Below are positions 11,946-23,688 of a stretch of DNA of 64,000 bases, in pieces (position 1 is the first letter of the stretch; each line of letters opens with the position of its first letter). The DNA is from Ischnura elegans. Taxonomy: Eukaryota; Arthropoda; Insecta; Odonata; Coenagrionidae. Position numbers and translations under genes: made by a program. Below the pieces are notes generated by a model. The model did no database searches, was not told the origin of the DNA, and was given only the letters and a program-made list of their open reading frames with translations. Location: positions 79,863,243-79,927,242 of the forward strand of contig NC_060248.1 of the NCBI RefSeq assembly GCF_921293095.1. The letters run 5' to 3'.

Positions 11946-14719
11946 TCATCCAGTGTCTGAGGTGCACGGGGAAGTGTCATTGGCACTAGTTCCATTTGCA
12001 CTCTCGGTTGAAGAACTACTCCTTTTCTGTCTCCTCCGCACACAGTTATCTCCTTCCTCATCGCCTCCTCCATCTTCTCTGTCATCATCACCATCGAGTT
12101 CTTCGTCAGTCTGTTTCAAATCATCACTTTGCAAACTCTTTGTATCCTTGTCAGACATACTTGCGCTCTCTTTGCATTTCTCATCCCTGGTTGCTGCAGC
12201 TACCTCCTCAGCATCGCTATCCTCTTTCAGAGCAGCACTGGTACTGGCGGCTAAAAATACACAAAAAAAAACTCTGATTAACTTCAAAGATGCAATTCCT
12301 CTATCCACGGTAACCAATCACAAGCTACGGCAAAACTTTTCCAAACACCTTATATTATTTTCACAATTTTCCAAAAATTTAAGAGAAAATATGCATTATT
12401 ACCTAATATTCACCTTTTCAAGAGTCAAAATTATGGGTATGTGTAAAATAAATTACCTTAAAACAAATAAAGTAAGCTAACAATATAAAAATGAATTTTT
12501 AGCACCACCTGCAACACACCTGCAAATACATATGATTTTCAGATATCATGTATAAACCCATACTGAAGGAAATGAGGAAACATAGCCGCTCGACTTTTAA
12601 GCAAATGTGATTTTTTTCATCATTTTCCCCGGAATTTCATGACCATCCACACACATTAGAATTCCAAGGCTTTTCTTAACTTTCTCAGAGGTACTCCAGA
12701 ATAGAGACCAACCGACCAATTGTTCATAAGATCCAACAAAGGGTACAATCGATAACTAATATTATTGGAGGAGTAAAATATAAAATGTACATATATAATT
12801 GCATGAAACAAAATAATTAAATTCACTGAAGCATCATAATTCAAAATGTGAAAACAATGTACAAACCAGGCCCACATGCAGGCAAATCCAATTTCTGTGT
12901 ACATTCACACGCAAGAGTGTTGAAGTGAATTGCACAGATAATGGATTTTTTAAAGACAATTTCTTAGAGGCTTTATATTTCATTTACACTTATAAAGTAT
13001 TAACCAATAAGGCAAGAGGCTCCATGTCTAACATTTGTCAAGCCATATTTATGATATTTGTCTAGTAGTTAATGCTAAAAAAAAAAATGATCAAAATGTG
13101 TTATGCTCACATCTGAGAAACCTAAGAACAAGTCCATCAAAATTACAGTGACTGTGCAGTTATATTGGCGATTTAAAATAGGCTTTACGAGTTCCACTAT
13201 TGTTATTACTCTTGACACAACAAAATTCAGCCCTTCTAAACATTCAAAAAAGATATTTTGTCTCATCTGCAACAGATACATTTTAATGGAATTAAAGAAT
13301 GGGTGTCAGCTACAGAAATGACTCCATAAACAACATCAAACAGCTCAGTGCTTCAAAAATAAATTTCAGAAAGTAGTTATAAAGCAAGTTCACTAAACAA
13401 AGATCACTATTTTATGAAGCAGATTATGAAATGCATTCAATCTCATGTTTGAAGATTTTTGAGGGACCAGCACTATCATAGTCACAGAAAATAATTGCAA
13501 TTGAAATTGCCGAAATGATTCATTACAACGAAGATGCATAAACATCCTCCTTCTTAAGGTGCATTGTTAAGCATATCATATAAAATATTTTTCAGACATC
13601 ATTTACAGAATTAATTGAGGATAGAAACAAGAGAGAGATCGAAACTGAATTTTCATTTATTTGTGGGTACCACGTAGTGAGATGGTACCATATTAGCAAG
13701 ACATTATCATGACCTATGGCAATAACATAAGCATTATCAACAAAATAAGAAGTTGGTCATCCTGGAATATCTACAACAACGAAACACTACTAAAAGTAAT
13801 TGCCTTGCATCTAATACAATCGATGCCTATAGTACTAAGCCTAAGGATTTAAATTATTGACTTTTAGATTATTAGGGGAAGGAAAAAATATGATACCATT
13901 CATTTGAAATAGTATAAATATAGGTTAGGAGTATTTGAGTAAATTCCTTACGTATTAATACGTTTTACAAACAGTCTACATTTGGAAAATTTTAAAGATA
14001 ATATAGTGATTGGGCCAACCATAACAACTAAAAGAACTGGCAATAAGAAAAATGCACGTTTAAGCCCAGGTAAAAAAAACCAAAGCTAAAAACCGGCGTG
14101 CTTGAACTATCCCTGCCCCCTCAAGTTCTCATTTGGTGAAATCTCATCAGATGTGCATGATATATAGAGCATTTGCGTTCGTTTCTAGTTTATACCGTAA
14201 CAATTTCACCTTACCGATGCACAGAGTGATGTCTATTCTTATAAAAGAAATCAAAGTACTCCGCAGATAAATCAGAAAATAATCTGATTATTTACAACTC
14301 ACCAGCAAATCCTTGTGGATACTGTGCAGCTAGTTTCGTCTTCAATATACGGATTCGTTTAAATATATGATCGAGATCCTTCTTCATCTCCAACAGCAGG
14401 GCAGTATGTTTCTTAAATTCTGACCCAGCCGTTTTCAATCGATTCACAGACAGGGCATTGCAGTTAATTAGCATTTCATTGGTCTTCTCGAATCTTTGTA
14501 ACCTGTATAAAACAAAAATCATGAGAAACGTCCTTCTCAACACATACCACCTTAGCCATAAAAATAACAAAATTACATTTGTTTTTGAGCTCTGATCATT
14601 GCCTCGACATCCTGTTGGTTAACTATTCCAGCTAAACCTTGAATAAATACTTCCGGAGCCGTATAATTCTGAAAACATTCTATACTGCCTAGATCACTCT
14701 CGGGTGTACTCTCCGCCAT
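11946..14719 (-). CDS. KXD1: KxDL motif-containing protein 1 (BORC subunit), three exons
   Basis: The coding exons on the minus strand are 14719-14577, 14502-14303 and 12250-11946, with introns of 74 bp and 2,052 bp. All four junctions obey GT-AG and the joined frame is exactly 216 codons including the stop. The predicted 215-aa protein has an acidic N-terminus, a helical KXD region at about residues 35-113, and an acidic Ser/Asp/Glu-rich tail. Diagnostic segments are RFEKTNEML (51-59), LEMKKDLDHIFKRIR (85-99), which holds the KxDL motif at 88-91, and LKTKLAAQYP. In animals KXD1 is a small coiled-coil subunit of the BORC complex, which acts in lysosome positioning, and is linked to BLOC-1. 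The start is supported by an in-frame stop upstream and by the family-like length of the N-terminus. The tail beyond residue 114 is low in complexity and not conserved in the family. Confidence 0.93.
12251..14302 (-). other. KXD1 intron 2
   Basis: A 2,052-bp AT-rich intron with donor GTGAGT just after the codon for residue 114 and acceptor TTTTTAG before the acidic-tail exon. I see no transposon ends or nested gene in it. Confidence 0.85.
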
Positions 14720-15069
14720 AATGGCAATGACTGATTATCGTTCCTCAGTTGTTTGAGCGGGACATTCAAAAGTTAGGATGCCGCAAACGCCGCAAACGGA
14801 AGTTATATTAGATTATACCATAGAGTAAGGGATTTACTCTATCATTATACTTATTTATTTATAATAATAGCATCATTTTTCTGCGTGAGGAAGTTCAAAA
14901 TTTTTAATTTAGTCACCTCTTGAAATTTTGGTATTTGTTTCAAGCTCTTTGGCCTAAACAAGAGGAATATATATCGGCATCCATCGATGACATACCACCA
15001 ATGGGCATCCCTGGTTCAAAGCAGAATAATAACCACAAAATAGACGTAAGTACCTCTCATGGCCAAACT
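14720..15069. other. KXD1 upstream region
   Basis: The region just 5' of the KXD1 start codon. A more GC-rich stretch of about 60 bp sits at 14750-14810. I could not recognise a TATA box at a typical distance, so no promoter is called. Confidence 0.3.
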
Positions 15070-15116
15070 CATGGCCACCTTTAATACTTTGCATGCACGT
15101 ATTAAAGGAGGCCATG
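15070..15116. repeat. Short hairpin with 18-nt arms
   Basis: The left arm CATGGCCACCTTTAATAC (15070-15087) pairs with GTATTAAAGGAGGCCATG (15099-15116), apart from one mismatch, across an 11-nt loop. The origin is unknown. Confidence 0.6.
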
Positions 15117-15793
15117 ACAAGACACCTTGTGGGGGAGGTCAGAGCTCAGTTGATGTTGCAATGGTATAAATATATTCCTTCATTTACACCAGTATGCTTC
15201 ATAGATGGCAGCATACTTTTACAGTATCCATTCCTATCGCTCCTTAATCAATATAACTCGGGCACAAGTCCCGGAATTCGTGTTTAAATCCCTGTCAAGG
15301 CATATGTTTTTTCTTCAAGGAATATTTACACTTATTAAGAATTTGTGTGTAAATCTGTAAAGGTATGGTGTTTGGTAGTTCTGCGGTCATGCAATTACAT
15401 AATGCGTTGACTACATAAAATATTGTTATTGATATAAAATTTGATAAATGTAATCTTCTCCGATTATTACTCAAAAATGACATGATCCTTTTATCTCTTT
15501 AATGTAAGTACGGTCATAATAAAGGTGTATGGAAAGAGGACACACCTTAAATAATAATAATCCTGTGTAAGCTTCTGAATAATTTTGGGACTGTTTATTT
15601 TGCCAGCCTTTCCCTTGGGCTACAACCTTGTCGCGGTGGAAAGGCTTGCGCGCTCCTATGACCCCTAGAGCTGCACTGGCGGGATTAATTCTAAATTATT
15701 CCCGGTAGGGCCACCCATGCCAGATAGGTCGAAGGGTAGGAGCCAGACGAAAGGTAGTCCGCGTGATGGTGTCACGTAAAAAACACTGTTGGA

Positions 15794-18670
15794 ATGGAAG
15801 TGGGAAACCCTACCAACTATCTCTTCCCTGAACACATGGAGTACAACCAAATGAGCCTCGGAATCTCATCGCCCGGGAACCGTCCGCAAAGGGCGGGTGT
15901 CGGGCACGGCAACGAGGTCGGTAAGGTCCTCGGGGTCGCCAACATGCGAAATCCTTGCAGAGACTTATCATCATCAACATCAGTGGCAGCAGCAATGAAG
16001 AAAGAAGAAAAGAAGACCAAGAAGATGGAGAAGAAGAAGTCTGCTATAAATGTGGGGACGTGGAATGTGAGGACTATGATGAGGGCGGGAAAGTTAGAAA
16101 ATATCAAAAGGGAAATGGATAAAGGGAGGATAGATATCTTAGGATTATGCGAGGTGAGGTGGAGGGATGGGGGGGACTATTGGAGTGATGGGTATAGGGT
16201 TATATATAGTGGAGGGGAAGAAAGCCAGCGAGGGGTAGCTTTAGTATTAAACGGGAAGATGGGTAAGCGTGTGGTAGGTATAGACCAGGTAAGCGATAGG
16301 ATTCTGGTGGTAGAAATTGAGGCGCGGCCCACCAACCTTGTGGTGGTCCAGGTTTACATGCCCACTAGCAATCATAGGGAGGAAGAAGTAGACGAGGTGT
16401 ATGAACAGCTCGAGGAAATAATTAGAGACACACCGGGTAAGAAAAATCTGGTAGTGATGGGGGACTGGAACGCCTCAGTCGGGGAAGGGAGGGATGGAAA
16501 CGAAATAGGAGATTTTGGTCTAGGAATACGGAACGACAGGGGAGAGAAAGCAGCAGAATTTTGTAGGAGAAACAAATTATTCATCACAAACACGTGGTTC
16601 AATCATCATAAAGGGCGAATGTACACGTGGAAAAGTCCAGGGGATGCGGGGAGATATCAAATAGACTACATTATGGTAAGACAGAGGTTTAGGAACAGTG
16701 TGAAAAACTCGCGCAGCTTCCCTGCAGCGGATGCGGATTCGGACCACAATCTAGTGCTCATGAAATGCAACGTAAGATTCAAAAGACTTATGAAAGTTAG
16801 GAAGGCGAAGAAATGGAACGTAGAAGCCCTGAAGGGGAATATGAGGAGAGAATATCAGGAGCTAGTGGACATTAGTATACGGGAGATTGAAAGTACCAAG
16901 ACGGTAGAGGAAAGATGGGATAATATAAAAACGGGAATAGTCAAAGCGGCGGAGAAGTCAATTGGTTACGTTGACAGTAGAAGGATAAAGAAGCCGTGGA
17001 TAACGGAGGCAATGGTAAATGAAATGGAGGAGAGGAGGAAGTGGAAGAACGTGGACACAGAACAGGGCAAAAGAATGTATAGGGAATTGAATAATCGATT
17101 ACGACGTGAAACTAAGAGGGCAAGGGAGGCTTGGTGGAAAAGACAGTGCGAGGAAATGGAAAAGTTCCAGAAGGATGGAGAAGTAGGCGCGTTGTACGCC
17201 AAAGTTAAGTCGCTATCGGGCGGCAAAAGAGGACAAGCCATGTCTAAAATTAAGGCTAAAGATGGGAGGATGCTAACCGAGCGAGAAGAGGTACAGGGTA
17301 GGTGGAAGGAATACGTGGAGGACCTGTATGACGGAACGAACAGACCAGAGAGATTGACTCTAGAGGAGGAAAGTGCAGTGGAGGAGGATAATCTTGGGCC
17401 GGAGATATTAGATTCAGAAATAGAGAGATCACTCCGTGATATGAAGGCTAGGAAAGCAGTAGGCGTGGACAATATCCCGTGTGAGCTTCTGAAGAATCTA
17501 GGGAAGGAAGGTAAGAAAAGGTTTTTCGAACTAGTGCGCAAGATCTATGAGGAGGGATGTTGGCCGGAGGATTTCGTGAAGACGGTTCTAATTCCGCTTC
17601 CGAAAAAGAAGAAAGCTGTGGAATGCGGAGATTATAGGACTATCAGCCTAATATCCCATGCGGCTAAAGTAGTGCTGAGGATATTGAACAGACGAATGGA
17701 GGCGAGGGCCAACGAGTATTTGGGCGAAGATCAGTTTGGTTTCAGAAAAGGGAAGTCAACTCGTGATGCAATAGCAATAATGAGGGCCCTCGTGGAGAGG
17801 AACCTAGAATATGAGCAGGACGTATATGTGTGTTTCGTGGATTTTGAAAAAGCGTTTGATAGGGTGAACTGGGTAAAGTTAATGGATATTCTCAAGAGAA
17901 TAGGTGTAGACTGGAGGGATAGACGACTGATTTGTAATATGTATATGGCCCAGACTGCGCAAGTGAGGATAGCGGACGGAGAATCTGGGTGGGCAAGCAT
18001 TGGCCGAGGTGTGAGGCAAGGCTGTCCTCTATCGCCACTGCTCTTTAACGTGTATGCTGAAGAGATGGTAAGGGAAGCGTGGGATGAGTTAGAAGCTGGG
18101 ATAAAAGTGGGAGGAATGATGTTCAAATCAGTGAGATTCGCGGATGACCAGGCGTTGATCAGTCAGTCAGCAAGGGGGCTTCAGGCCCTAGTGGATGCGT
18201 TATACGAACGTTGCGAGGAGTTTGGGATGAGGATTAATCACAAGAAAACTAAGGTAATGCGGTTTTGTAAAGCATCACGAGCGAGGAATGTGAGACTCAA
18301 GATAAAGGTGGGTGGTGAAAAACTTGAGCAGGTTGAGCAATTCAACTATTTAGGCAGTACGTTAGAGGAAAACGGATACAGTAGTAAGGACATCAGGAAG
18401 AGAATAGCATTAGCGAAGGAGGCGTTTATGAGCAGGAAGGAGCTTCTGAGAGGATCGTTGTGTAAGAGTTTAAAGAAAAGGTTAGTGAAGAGTTTGGTTT
18501 GGAGTGTAGCTCTCTACGGTGCGGAAACGTGGACTCTGAGGAAAGAAGACGAGAGAAGATTGGAGGCGTTCGAGATGTGGGTGTGGAGAAGAATGGAGAG
18601 GGTGAAATGGACGGAGAGGAAAAGGAAAGACGAAGTGCTGGATATGGTTGGCGAGGAGAGAAGGTTTTAG
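15794..18670 (+). CDS. Endonuclease/reverse transcriptase of the non-LTR element
   Basis: A 958-codon frame. Residues 1-84 are a basic, Lys-rich leader. The EEP (apurinic-like) endonuclease spans about 85-330, with TWNVRT (89-94), CEVRW (119-123), GDWNASVG (223-230), QIDYIMV and SDHNL (316-320). The reverse transcriptase spans about 540-850, with DFEKAFD (682-688), GVRQGCPLSPLLFN (738-751) and catalytic FADD (781-784). A thumb-like region with LYGAETWTL follows. The protein nicks the target and copies its own RNA there. The frame closes at 18668-18670 just after a single-base shift. Homologous C-terminal sequence (DEIRRRQKVWMELVLSGEG) continues in another frame to about 18905, so the true protein would be about 80 residues longer. 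Confidence 0.9.
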   Translation: MEVGNPTNYLFPEHMEYNQMSLGISSPGNRPQRAGVGHGNEVGKVLGVANMRNPCRDLSSSTSVAAAMKKEEKKTKKMEKKKSAINVGTWNVRTMMRAGKLENIKREMDKGRIDILGLCEVRWRDGGDYWSDGYRVIYSGGEESQRGVALVLNGKMGKRVVGIDQVSDRILVVEIEARPTNLVVVQVYMPTSNHREEEVDEVYEQLEEIIRDTPGKKNLVVMGDWNASVGEGRDGNEIGDFGLGIRNDRGEKAAEFCRRNKLFITNTWFNHHKGRMYTWKSPGDAGRYQIDYIMVRQRFRNSVKNSRSFPAADADSDHNLVLMKCNVRFKRLMKVRKAKKWNVEALKGNMRREYQELVDISIREIESTKTVEERWDNIKTGIVKAAEKSIGYVDSRRIKKPWITEAMVNEMEERRKWKNVDTEQGKRMYRELNNRLRRETKRAREAWWKRQCEEMEKFQKDGEVGALYAKVKSLSGGKRGQAMSKIKAKDGRMLTEREEVQGRWKEYVEDLYDGTNRPERLTLEEESAVEEDNLGPEILDSEIERSLRDMKARKAVGVDNIPCELLKNLGKEGKKRFFELVRKIYEEGCWPEDFVKTVLIPLPKKKKAVECGDYRTISLISHAAKVVLRILNRRMEARANEYLGEDQFGFRKGKSTRDAIAIMRALVERNLEYEQDVYVCFVDFEKAFDRVNWVKLMDILKRIGVDWRDRRLICNMYMAQTAQVRIADGESGWASIGRGVRQGCPLSPLLFNVYAEEMVREAWDELEAGIKVGGMMFKSVRFADDQALISQSARGLQALVDALYERCEEFGMRINHKKTKVMRFCKASRARNVRLKIKVGGEKLEQVEQFNYLGSTLEENGYSSKDIRKRIALAKEAFMSRKELLRGSLCKSLKKRLVKSLVWSVALYGAETWTLRKEDERRLEAFEMWVWRRMERVKWTERKRKDEVLDMVGEERRF

Positions 18671-18905
18671 ATGAGATACGCAGGAGACAGAAGGTTTGGA
18701 TGGAGTTAGTGCTTAGCGGTGAGGGGATGTTGAAAATGGTGTTGGAGGGTAGAATGTTGGGGAAACGAGGGAGGGGAAGGAAAAGAATGGGATTTTTAGA
18801 TGGATTGAAGGAGAGTAGGCCTTACAGTGAATTAAAGAAGGCAGTGCTGGAAGGAAAGGGAGGCTCCCAGATCACCTCTTTAGTACTCCATGGAAACCTA
18901 CCTTA
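18660..18905 (+). pseudogene. Out-of-frame C-terminus of the non-LTR ORF
   Basis: After the stop at 18668 the next frame reads EKVLDEIRRRQKVW and later LGKRGRGRKRMGFLDGL, the usual end of this polymerase family. A one-base indel near 18655 separates it from the main ORF. The shift could be a real inactivating mutation or a sequencing error. Confidence 0.8.
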
Positions 18906-18989
18906 ATCGGTAGAATACTAATAATAATAATATTTTGCCAGGCCCAGGTGAGGCCACAATCCGGCCCTCTCTTCCCCTAGGCCTGGGAT

Positions 18990-19258
18990 GGGCAGTGTGA
19001 GGAAGTTTTTCGAACTAGTACACAGCATCTATGAGGAGGGGTCTTAGTCGGAGGATTTCGTGAAAACAGCTACCAAAATTCTTCTACCGACAAAGATGAA
19101 ATCTTTAGAATTCTGAGACAATATAACGACTATTACCCTAATGTCGCATATGGCGAAAGTGATACTGAGGTTTGTAAAGAGATCAAAGGAGGTGAGGGCA
19201 AATGAGTATTTGGACAACGACCAGTTTGGTTTCAGAAAAGGAAAGTTAAATATGGATT
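18990..19258 (+). pseudogene. Decayed fragment of a related non-LTR reverse transcriptase
   Basis: The sequence matches 17505-17760 of the neighbouring element. Translated pieces such as FFELVHSIYEEG, EDFVKT and ANEYLDNDQFGFRKGK correspond to residues about 574-653 of the intact ORF. It contains in-frame stops and small indels and ends abruptly on both sides. It is an older insertion than the intact element next to it. Confidence 0.85.
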
Positions 19259-19280
19259 GAATTTCATTTCACTATTATTA

Positions 19281-19404
19281 GTCGAGGAAAGATACGCAAA
19301 AATAAAGAAATGTTTGCGCCCTGGACGGATCGGAATGCGGTTTTTTGCATTCCCTTGCAAAAATTATTTGTAAAAAAGTTACCATATTTTCATTTGGGAG
19401 AAAC
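19281..19404. repeat. 124-bp inverted match to 24253-24386
   Basis: This segment, from GTCGAGGAAAGATACGC to TTTGGGAGAAAC, is the reverse complement of 24253-24386 (and of 42809-42942) with small differences. It abuts exactly the point where the truncated rolling-circle-like unit begins. Confidence 0.8.
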
Positions 19405-20372
19405 AATTCCGAGGAATAAACGATTTCGATTTTACACTGTCGTGATGGGCGAATTTTCAAATTCGGATTTCGGCCTTGAGACATGTGCTATATGAAAATG
19501 TGGAATCTCCTAGAAAAACAGTTTAGGGTTCTTCGAACCCTAACGTTTCAGCCTGCTTTCCCCGTAACCTTCTTGGTTAATTCATAATTAAATTCCGAAA
19601 AATATCCTGCACGCGAAAAATCATTGTCGCCATTTTTTTGTGGGGCATACAATCTTGAATATCTTAGCAACCGTTCAAGCTAGATTAATGAAATTTTTAG
19701 GGTAATACTTTAATCAAAAAGGTCCACTTTTGAAATTATGTCCATTCCGCTCGATCAATTCATGTGCGAGCTATATCGATACTAATCTCCTTAGTTACGC
19801 TTTAATCGCTAATAACTTTTTTGTTAATCGAGTTTTGAATATGAAAGTCAGATATATAAAAGCTGATAATGTGTTTTATCCAACAAAAGTTAAATCAAGC
19901 GGATCGAATGATTAGGGCCGAAGTTATTATCGATCCAAGTGTGCATTCGATGGATCCCTTTTTTATACTTATTTACATAGTTACGGACATATAAATTTTA
20001 ATATTTTGTTAAGATAGAAAAGCTCTATGCACACATGCAAATAATGTTGATGGGTAACGATTCCTAATGAAAATATATCGATAGGACTCATTTTCTCCTT
20101 TGCTATTGACCGTACCTCTCCGATATTTTCAGGGTAGTACCTGATCGGTAATATAGATGTTTCGTTATAATAAGGGCTCCATGGCAACCATAGTTTTCAT
20201 TTTATATCGACATTTAATTTCAATGTAAAGTAAATGGCGATACACTCATATCGTTTTTACGTACGATTTGATTCAGGATTTCGAAGTGGTTGCTAAGGCT
20301 GGAAGTGATTGTTGATGTCTGGTAAACTAACTCTACTACACGTAAGCGTAACCAATTCATTATTTTGGTTTA
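19405..20372 (+). mobile_element. Truncated rolling-circle-like unit (A0)
   Basis: From AATTCCGAGGAATAAACG to about 20260 the sequence parallels the head of unit B (27685-28446) with many substitutions, including the shared CATAATTAAATTCCGAAAAA block. It has no 315-bp array and no 3' hairpin. It is therefore a remnant lying directly before the complete unit A. Confidence 0.65.
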
Positions 20373-23300
20373 TTATATATTTAAAGCTGGAAATTCATTA
20401 AAATTGCGTGATTGACCATAATTAGTAGCCCAAACTACCGGGCCGATCGAGCTGAGATTTTTTGTGGTAAAACTAAAAAAATATTCATCGGGAGAAAAAA
20501 TCTGAAAATGCCAAAAAGTGCGATACTTTTCGAGATATATCGATCTACTTTAACATGGGCTCTTATGGAAAAAAAACAAATTCGCGATATGACCCACTTT
20601 AAATCGCCGCACGCGGACGAGATCCAAATGGGAAACATTAGTTTTTTGGCCGATTTTTTTGGCATGGGTTAGAAGCTTCCAAGTCGAGCCGATTTCGAGA
20701 TATCGATTTACACGCGTTCTTATGTGATTTCGATTTGAGAGCTGGCGAACGAAACTTAAGCTATGTAGCTCGCGAAGTTGTTGGCACAAGCCTAACTATT
20801 CGTTAGACTTTGGGTTTTCTTTTTTAATTAGGTATCGTAATAGTTAATGAATTATTTCATTTTGAAATTTTCCCAAATTATTTTTTTGGCTTCCCGGCGA
20901 TCGCCGCCATTCCTCCCCGCCAAACGGCTTGAGGTCGGACTCGGTAAGAAAAACGCGCATCGCCTTATAGGAGGGAGCATGGCAGTAGACGGGAGAAATA
21001 CGATAAGTATGGGACGATACCCAATCAACCATCGCGGTCCATTCTTCGAAATGCATTGCTCTTTTGTTTTCAAATTATTATCTTAGGCCTCATGCACCAT
21101 TGGTGGGTATATGATTTTTTGATATAAGGGCCGCCATTGCCTGTTCGCCTAACCTATGCTGCCATTGAAAAACGCGAATTTGCACTACTTGGTTGGTATT
21201 ACAGGTAGACCAATGAAATTTGCAGGAATGGTACATCTTGGTATTCTTCACGGAGCAATGTTAAACATACTACTGCTGGTGGGCTAACCTTCGATATATA
21301 TCGAATCTACGTTTTATTGTATTTTATCGAATGCTAATAAGTACTTGGAATATTCATAAATGGGGGCAGATGTGCCGGCCTAACATTGAGAAAGACCAAG
21401 AAATGGAATATCAACCAATGAAATTGCGTATTTCAGAGTTCCGGGGTCAGCATAATCGAAAGTTCGATACGATTATTATACCAAATACGTAAAGTAGCAT
21501 AACTTCTTAAATATTTTTCATAGACCGATAAAATTTGGTTATTTGGTTCATCATAGTATTCCTCATAATTCACTGTAAAAACATAATTTGTATGTAGTCT
21601 CATATTCGATATATATCGATTCTGCGTTTTCTTAAAATGTATCGAATTGCTATACCACATAGTATGTAGTATCGAAGGGGTAAGTTGAGGTGGTATTAAA
21701 TAGTTGATGAGCATAAAAAGAATTCTGAATCATTAGAATTGCGCATTTCACCATACAGGTGTCAGTGTAATCGAAAGTTCGATTCGATTATTATACCAAA
21801 TAAGTAAATTGGCATAACTTGATAAGTATTTTCGTTACACCAACGAAATTTGGTAAATGAGTACATCTTGGTATTTCTCATGAAGTACACTGGGAATACG
21901 TACTGTATGTAGTCTCACATTCGATATATATCGAATCTGCGTTTTCCAAAAATATATCGAATTGCAATAATACTTAGGATTTAACATCCACAGGCATAGT
22001 TGACAAGGTAATAGATAGTGTACGACCATAGAATGAAATTCTAATCAATAGCTATGCGCATTTTACTGTACAGGTGTCAGAATAATCGAATGTTCGATTC
22101 GATTATAATAACAAATACGAATATTGACATAACTTGATAAGTATTAGAGTTAGTTGAATGAAATTTGGTAAATGAGTACATATTGGTATTCCTCATAATG
22201 TACAGGGAAAATATGTTTCCTATGTAGTCTAACATTCGATATATATCGAATCTGCCTTTCCTTAAAATATATCGAATTGCTATAACACATAGAATTTAGC
22301 ATCCACGGTCATAGTTGAGAAGGTAGTAGATAGTGTACGACCATAGAATGAAATTCTAATCAATAGTTATGAGCATTTTACTGTGCAGATGTCAGTATAA
22401 TCGAAAGATCGATTCGATTATTTTACCAAATACGTAAATTGCCATAACGTAATAAGTATTACTCTTAGAGCAATGAAATTTGGTGAATTGATACATCATG
22501 GTATTACACATAATGTGTTTTGTAAATATGTTTACTATGTTGTCTCATATTCGATATATATCGAATCTGCGTTTTCTTAAAATATATCGAATCGCTATAA
22601 TACATTGGATTTAACATCCACGGGCAAAGTTGAGGGGGAATATTATAGTGTAAGACCACAGATGGAAATTTGAATCAGTAGCATTGCGAATTTTACTGTA
22701 CAGGTGTCAGTATAATCGAAAGTTCGATTCGATTATTACATTAAATACGAATATTGACATAACATGATAAGTATTTGAGGTAGATGAATGATATTTGGTA
22801 AATGAGTACATATTAGTATTCCTCATAATGCAAAGGGGAAATATATTCTGTATGCTGTCTCACATTCGATATATATCGAATCTGCTTTTACCTAAAATAT
22901 ATCGAATTGCCATACCACATAGAATTTAGCATCCACGGGCAACGTTGTGAAGGTAATAGATAGTGGATGACCATATAATTAAATGCTTATCTATAGCTGT
23001 GAGTATTTTACTGTAAAGATGTCAGTTTAATCGAAACTTCGATTTGATTATTATTAGAAATACGAATATTAATATTACTTAATAAGTATTTGAGGTTGAT
23101 GAATGTAATTTGGATTATGGGTACATATTGGTATTCGTCATAATGCGCAGCGGAAATGCGTTTTTTATGTAGTCTCACATTCGATATATATCGAATCTGC
23201 GTTTCCTTAAAATGTATCGAATTGCTATATGACGTAGAATTTAGCATCCACGGGCATGGTTGAGAAGGTAATAGATAGTGGATGAATATAATGAATAGAA

Positions 23301-23688
23301 ATGGGTAACATAATAAAATTATGAATAGATTTTCGTATTTTTCAAAACAGATGTCACTTTTTTAAAGTTCGATTCGATTACTGTAGAAAATATTCAAAAT
23401 GACATATCTTCATAACTATTTCAGTTAGACCAATGAAATTTGAAGTGTGTGTGTACATTAGTATTCCTCTTACTTCCCAGTAGAAATTAATGAAGAGAAT
23501 GGACTACCTTTAGATTTATATCGCATATGCGTTTTCATACAATATGTCGAATTGCTTTAACATTACGTGGTGAAATTGTCGAACTTTTTACCAACTTAAG
23601 AACCCAGGACTAGGCTACAATTGACACCTCCATATCTTCTACCCTTTACACACCCGCTTGAAGAATTCAAGCACCCAATCGACTCGTT
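20373..23688 (+). mobile_element. Rolling-circle-like (Helitron/Helentron-type) unit A
   Basis: The unit has three parts. The head (20373-21289) starts TATATTTAAAGCTGGAA, contains CAAACTACCGGGCCGATCGAG and has a GC-rich block at about 20898-20950. The middle is seven 315-bp monomers (21290-23500). The tail contains the hairpin word CGCTTGAAGAATTCAAGC (23655-23672) followed by ACTCGTT. A hairpin 10-15 nt from the 3' end, no TIRs and an internal minisatellite are the architecture of non-autonomous Helitron/Helentron elements. No Rep/helicase is present. The class is inferred; the repeat structure is seen directly. Confidence 0.6.
21290..23600. repeat. 315-bp tandem array of unit A
   Basis: The palindrome TTCGATATATATCGAA (one copy with a final T) starts at 21290, 21605, 21920, 22235, 22550, 22865 and 23180, exactly 315 bp apart each time. 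A decayed eighth copy lies near 23513. Other monomer landmarks are AATCGAAAGTTCGATTCGAT, TGAAATTTGGTAAATG and GTACATATTGGTATTCCTC. The monomers differ from each other at many positions, so the array is not newly expanded. Confidence 0.95.

Larger units (their letters stand above)
15596..18941 (+). mobile_element. Near-complete EEP/RT non-LTR retrotransposon with 11-bp TSD
   Basis: The direct repeat TATTTTGCCAG occurs at 15596-15606 and again at 18931-18941 and flanks a 3,324-bp element (15607-18930). The element has a GC-rich 5' leader of about 190 bp, one long ORF and a short 3' tail of TAA repeats directly at the target-site duplication. These are the features of target-primed non-LTR insertion by an RTE-like element with a microsatellite tail. 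It looks young, since only one frameshift is apparent in the coding region. Confidence 0.9.

Noticed and set aside
11953..12480. 175-aa plus-strand ORF rich in Ser and Leu
   Set aside because: It is the antisense of the acidic last exon of KXD1 and has no motifs of its own.
16966..17541. 191-aa minus-strand ORF
   Set aside because: It is antisense to the non-LTR polymerase and reflects its purine-rich coding strand.
20412..21086. ORFs of 61-86 aa in the head of unit A, repeated at 38968-39642
   Set aside because: Their identity between copies comes from the DNA duplication; units C and D do not keep the frames, so coding is unlikely.
21290..23600. CRISPR-like array
   Set aside because: The 315-bp unit repeats over its full length with gradual divergence and there is no short repeat with unique spacers. 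The genome is eukaryotic.
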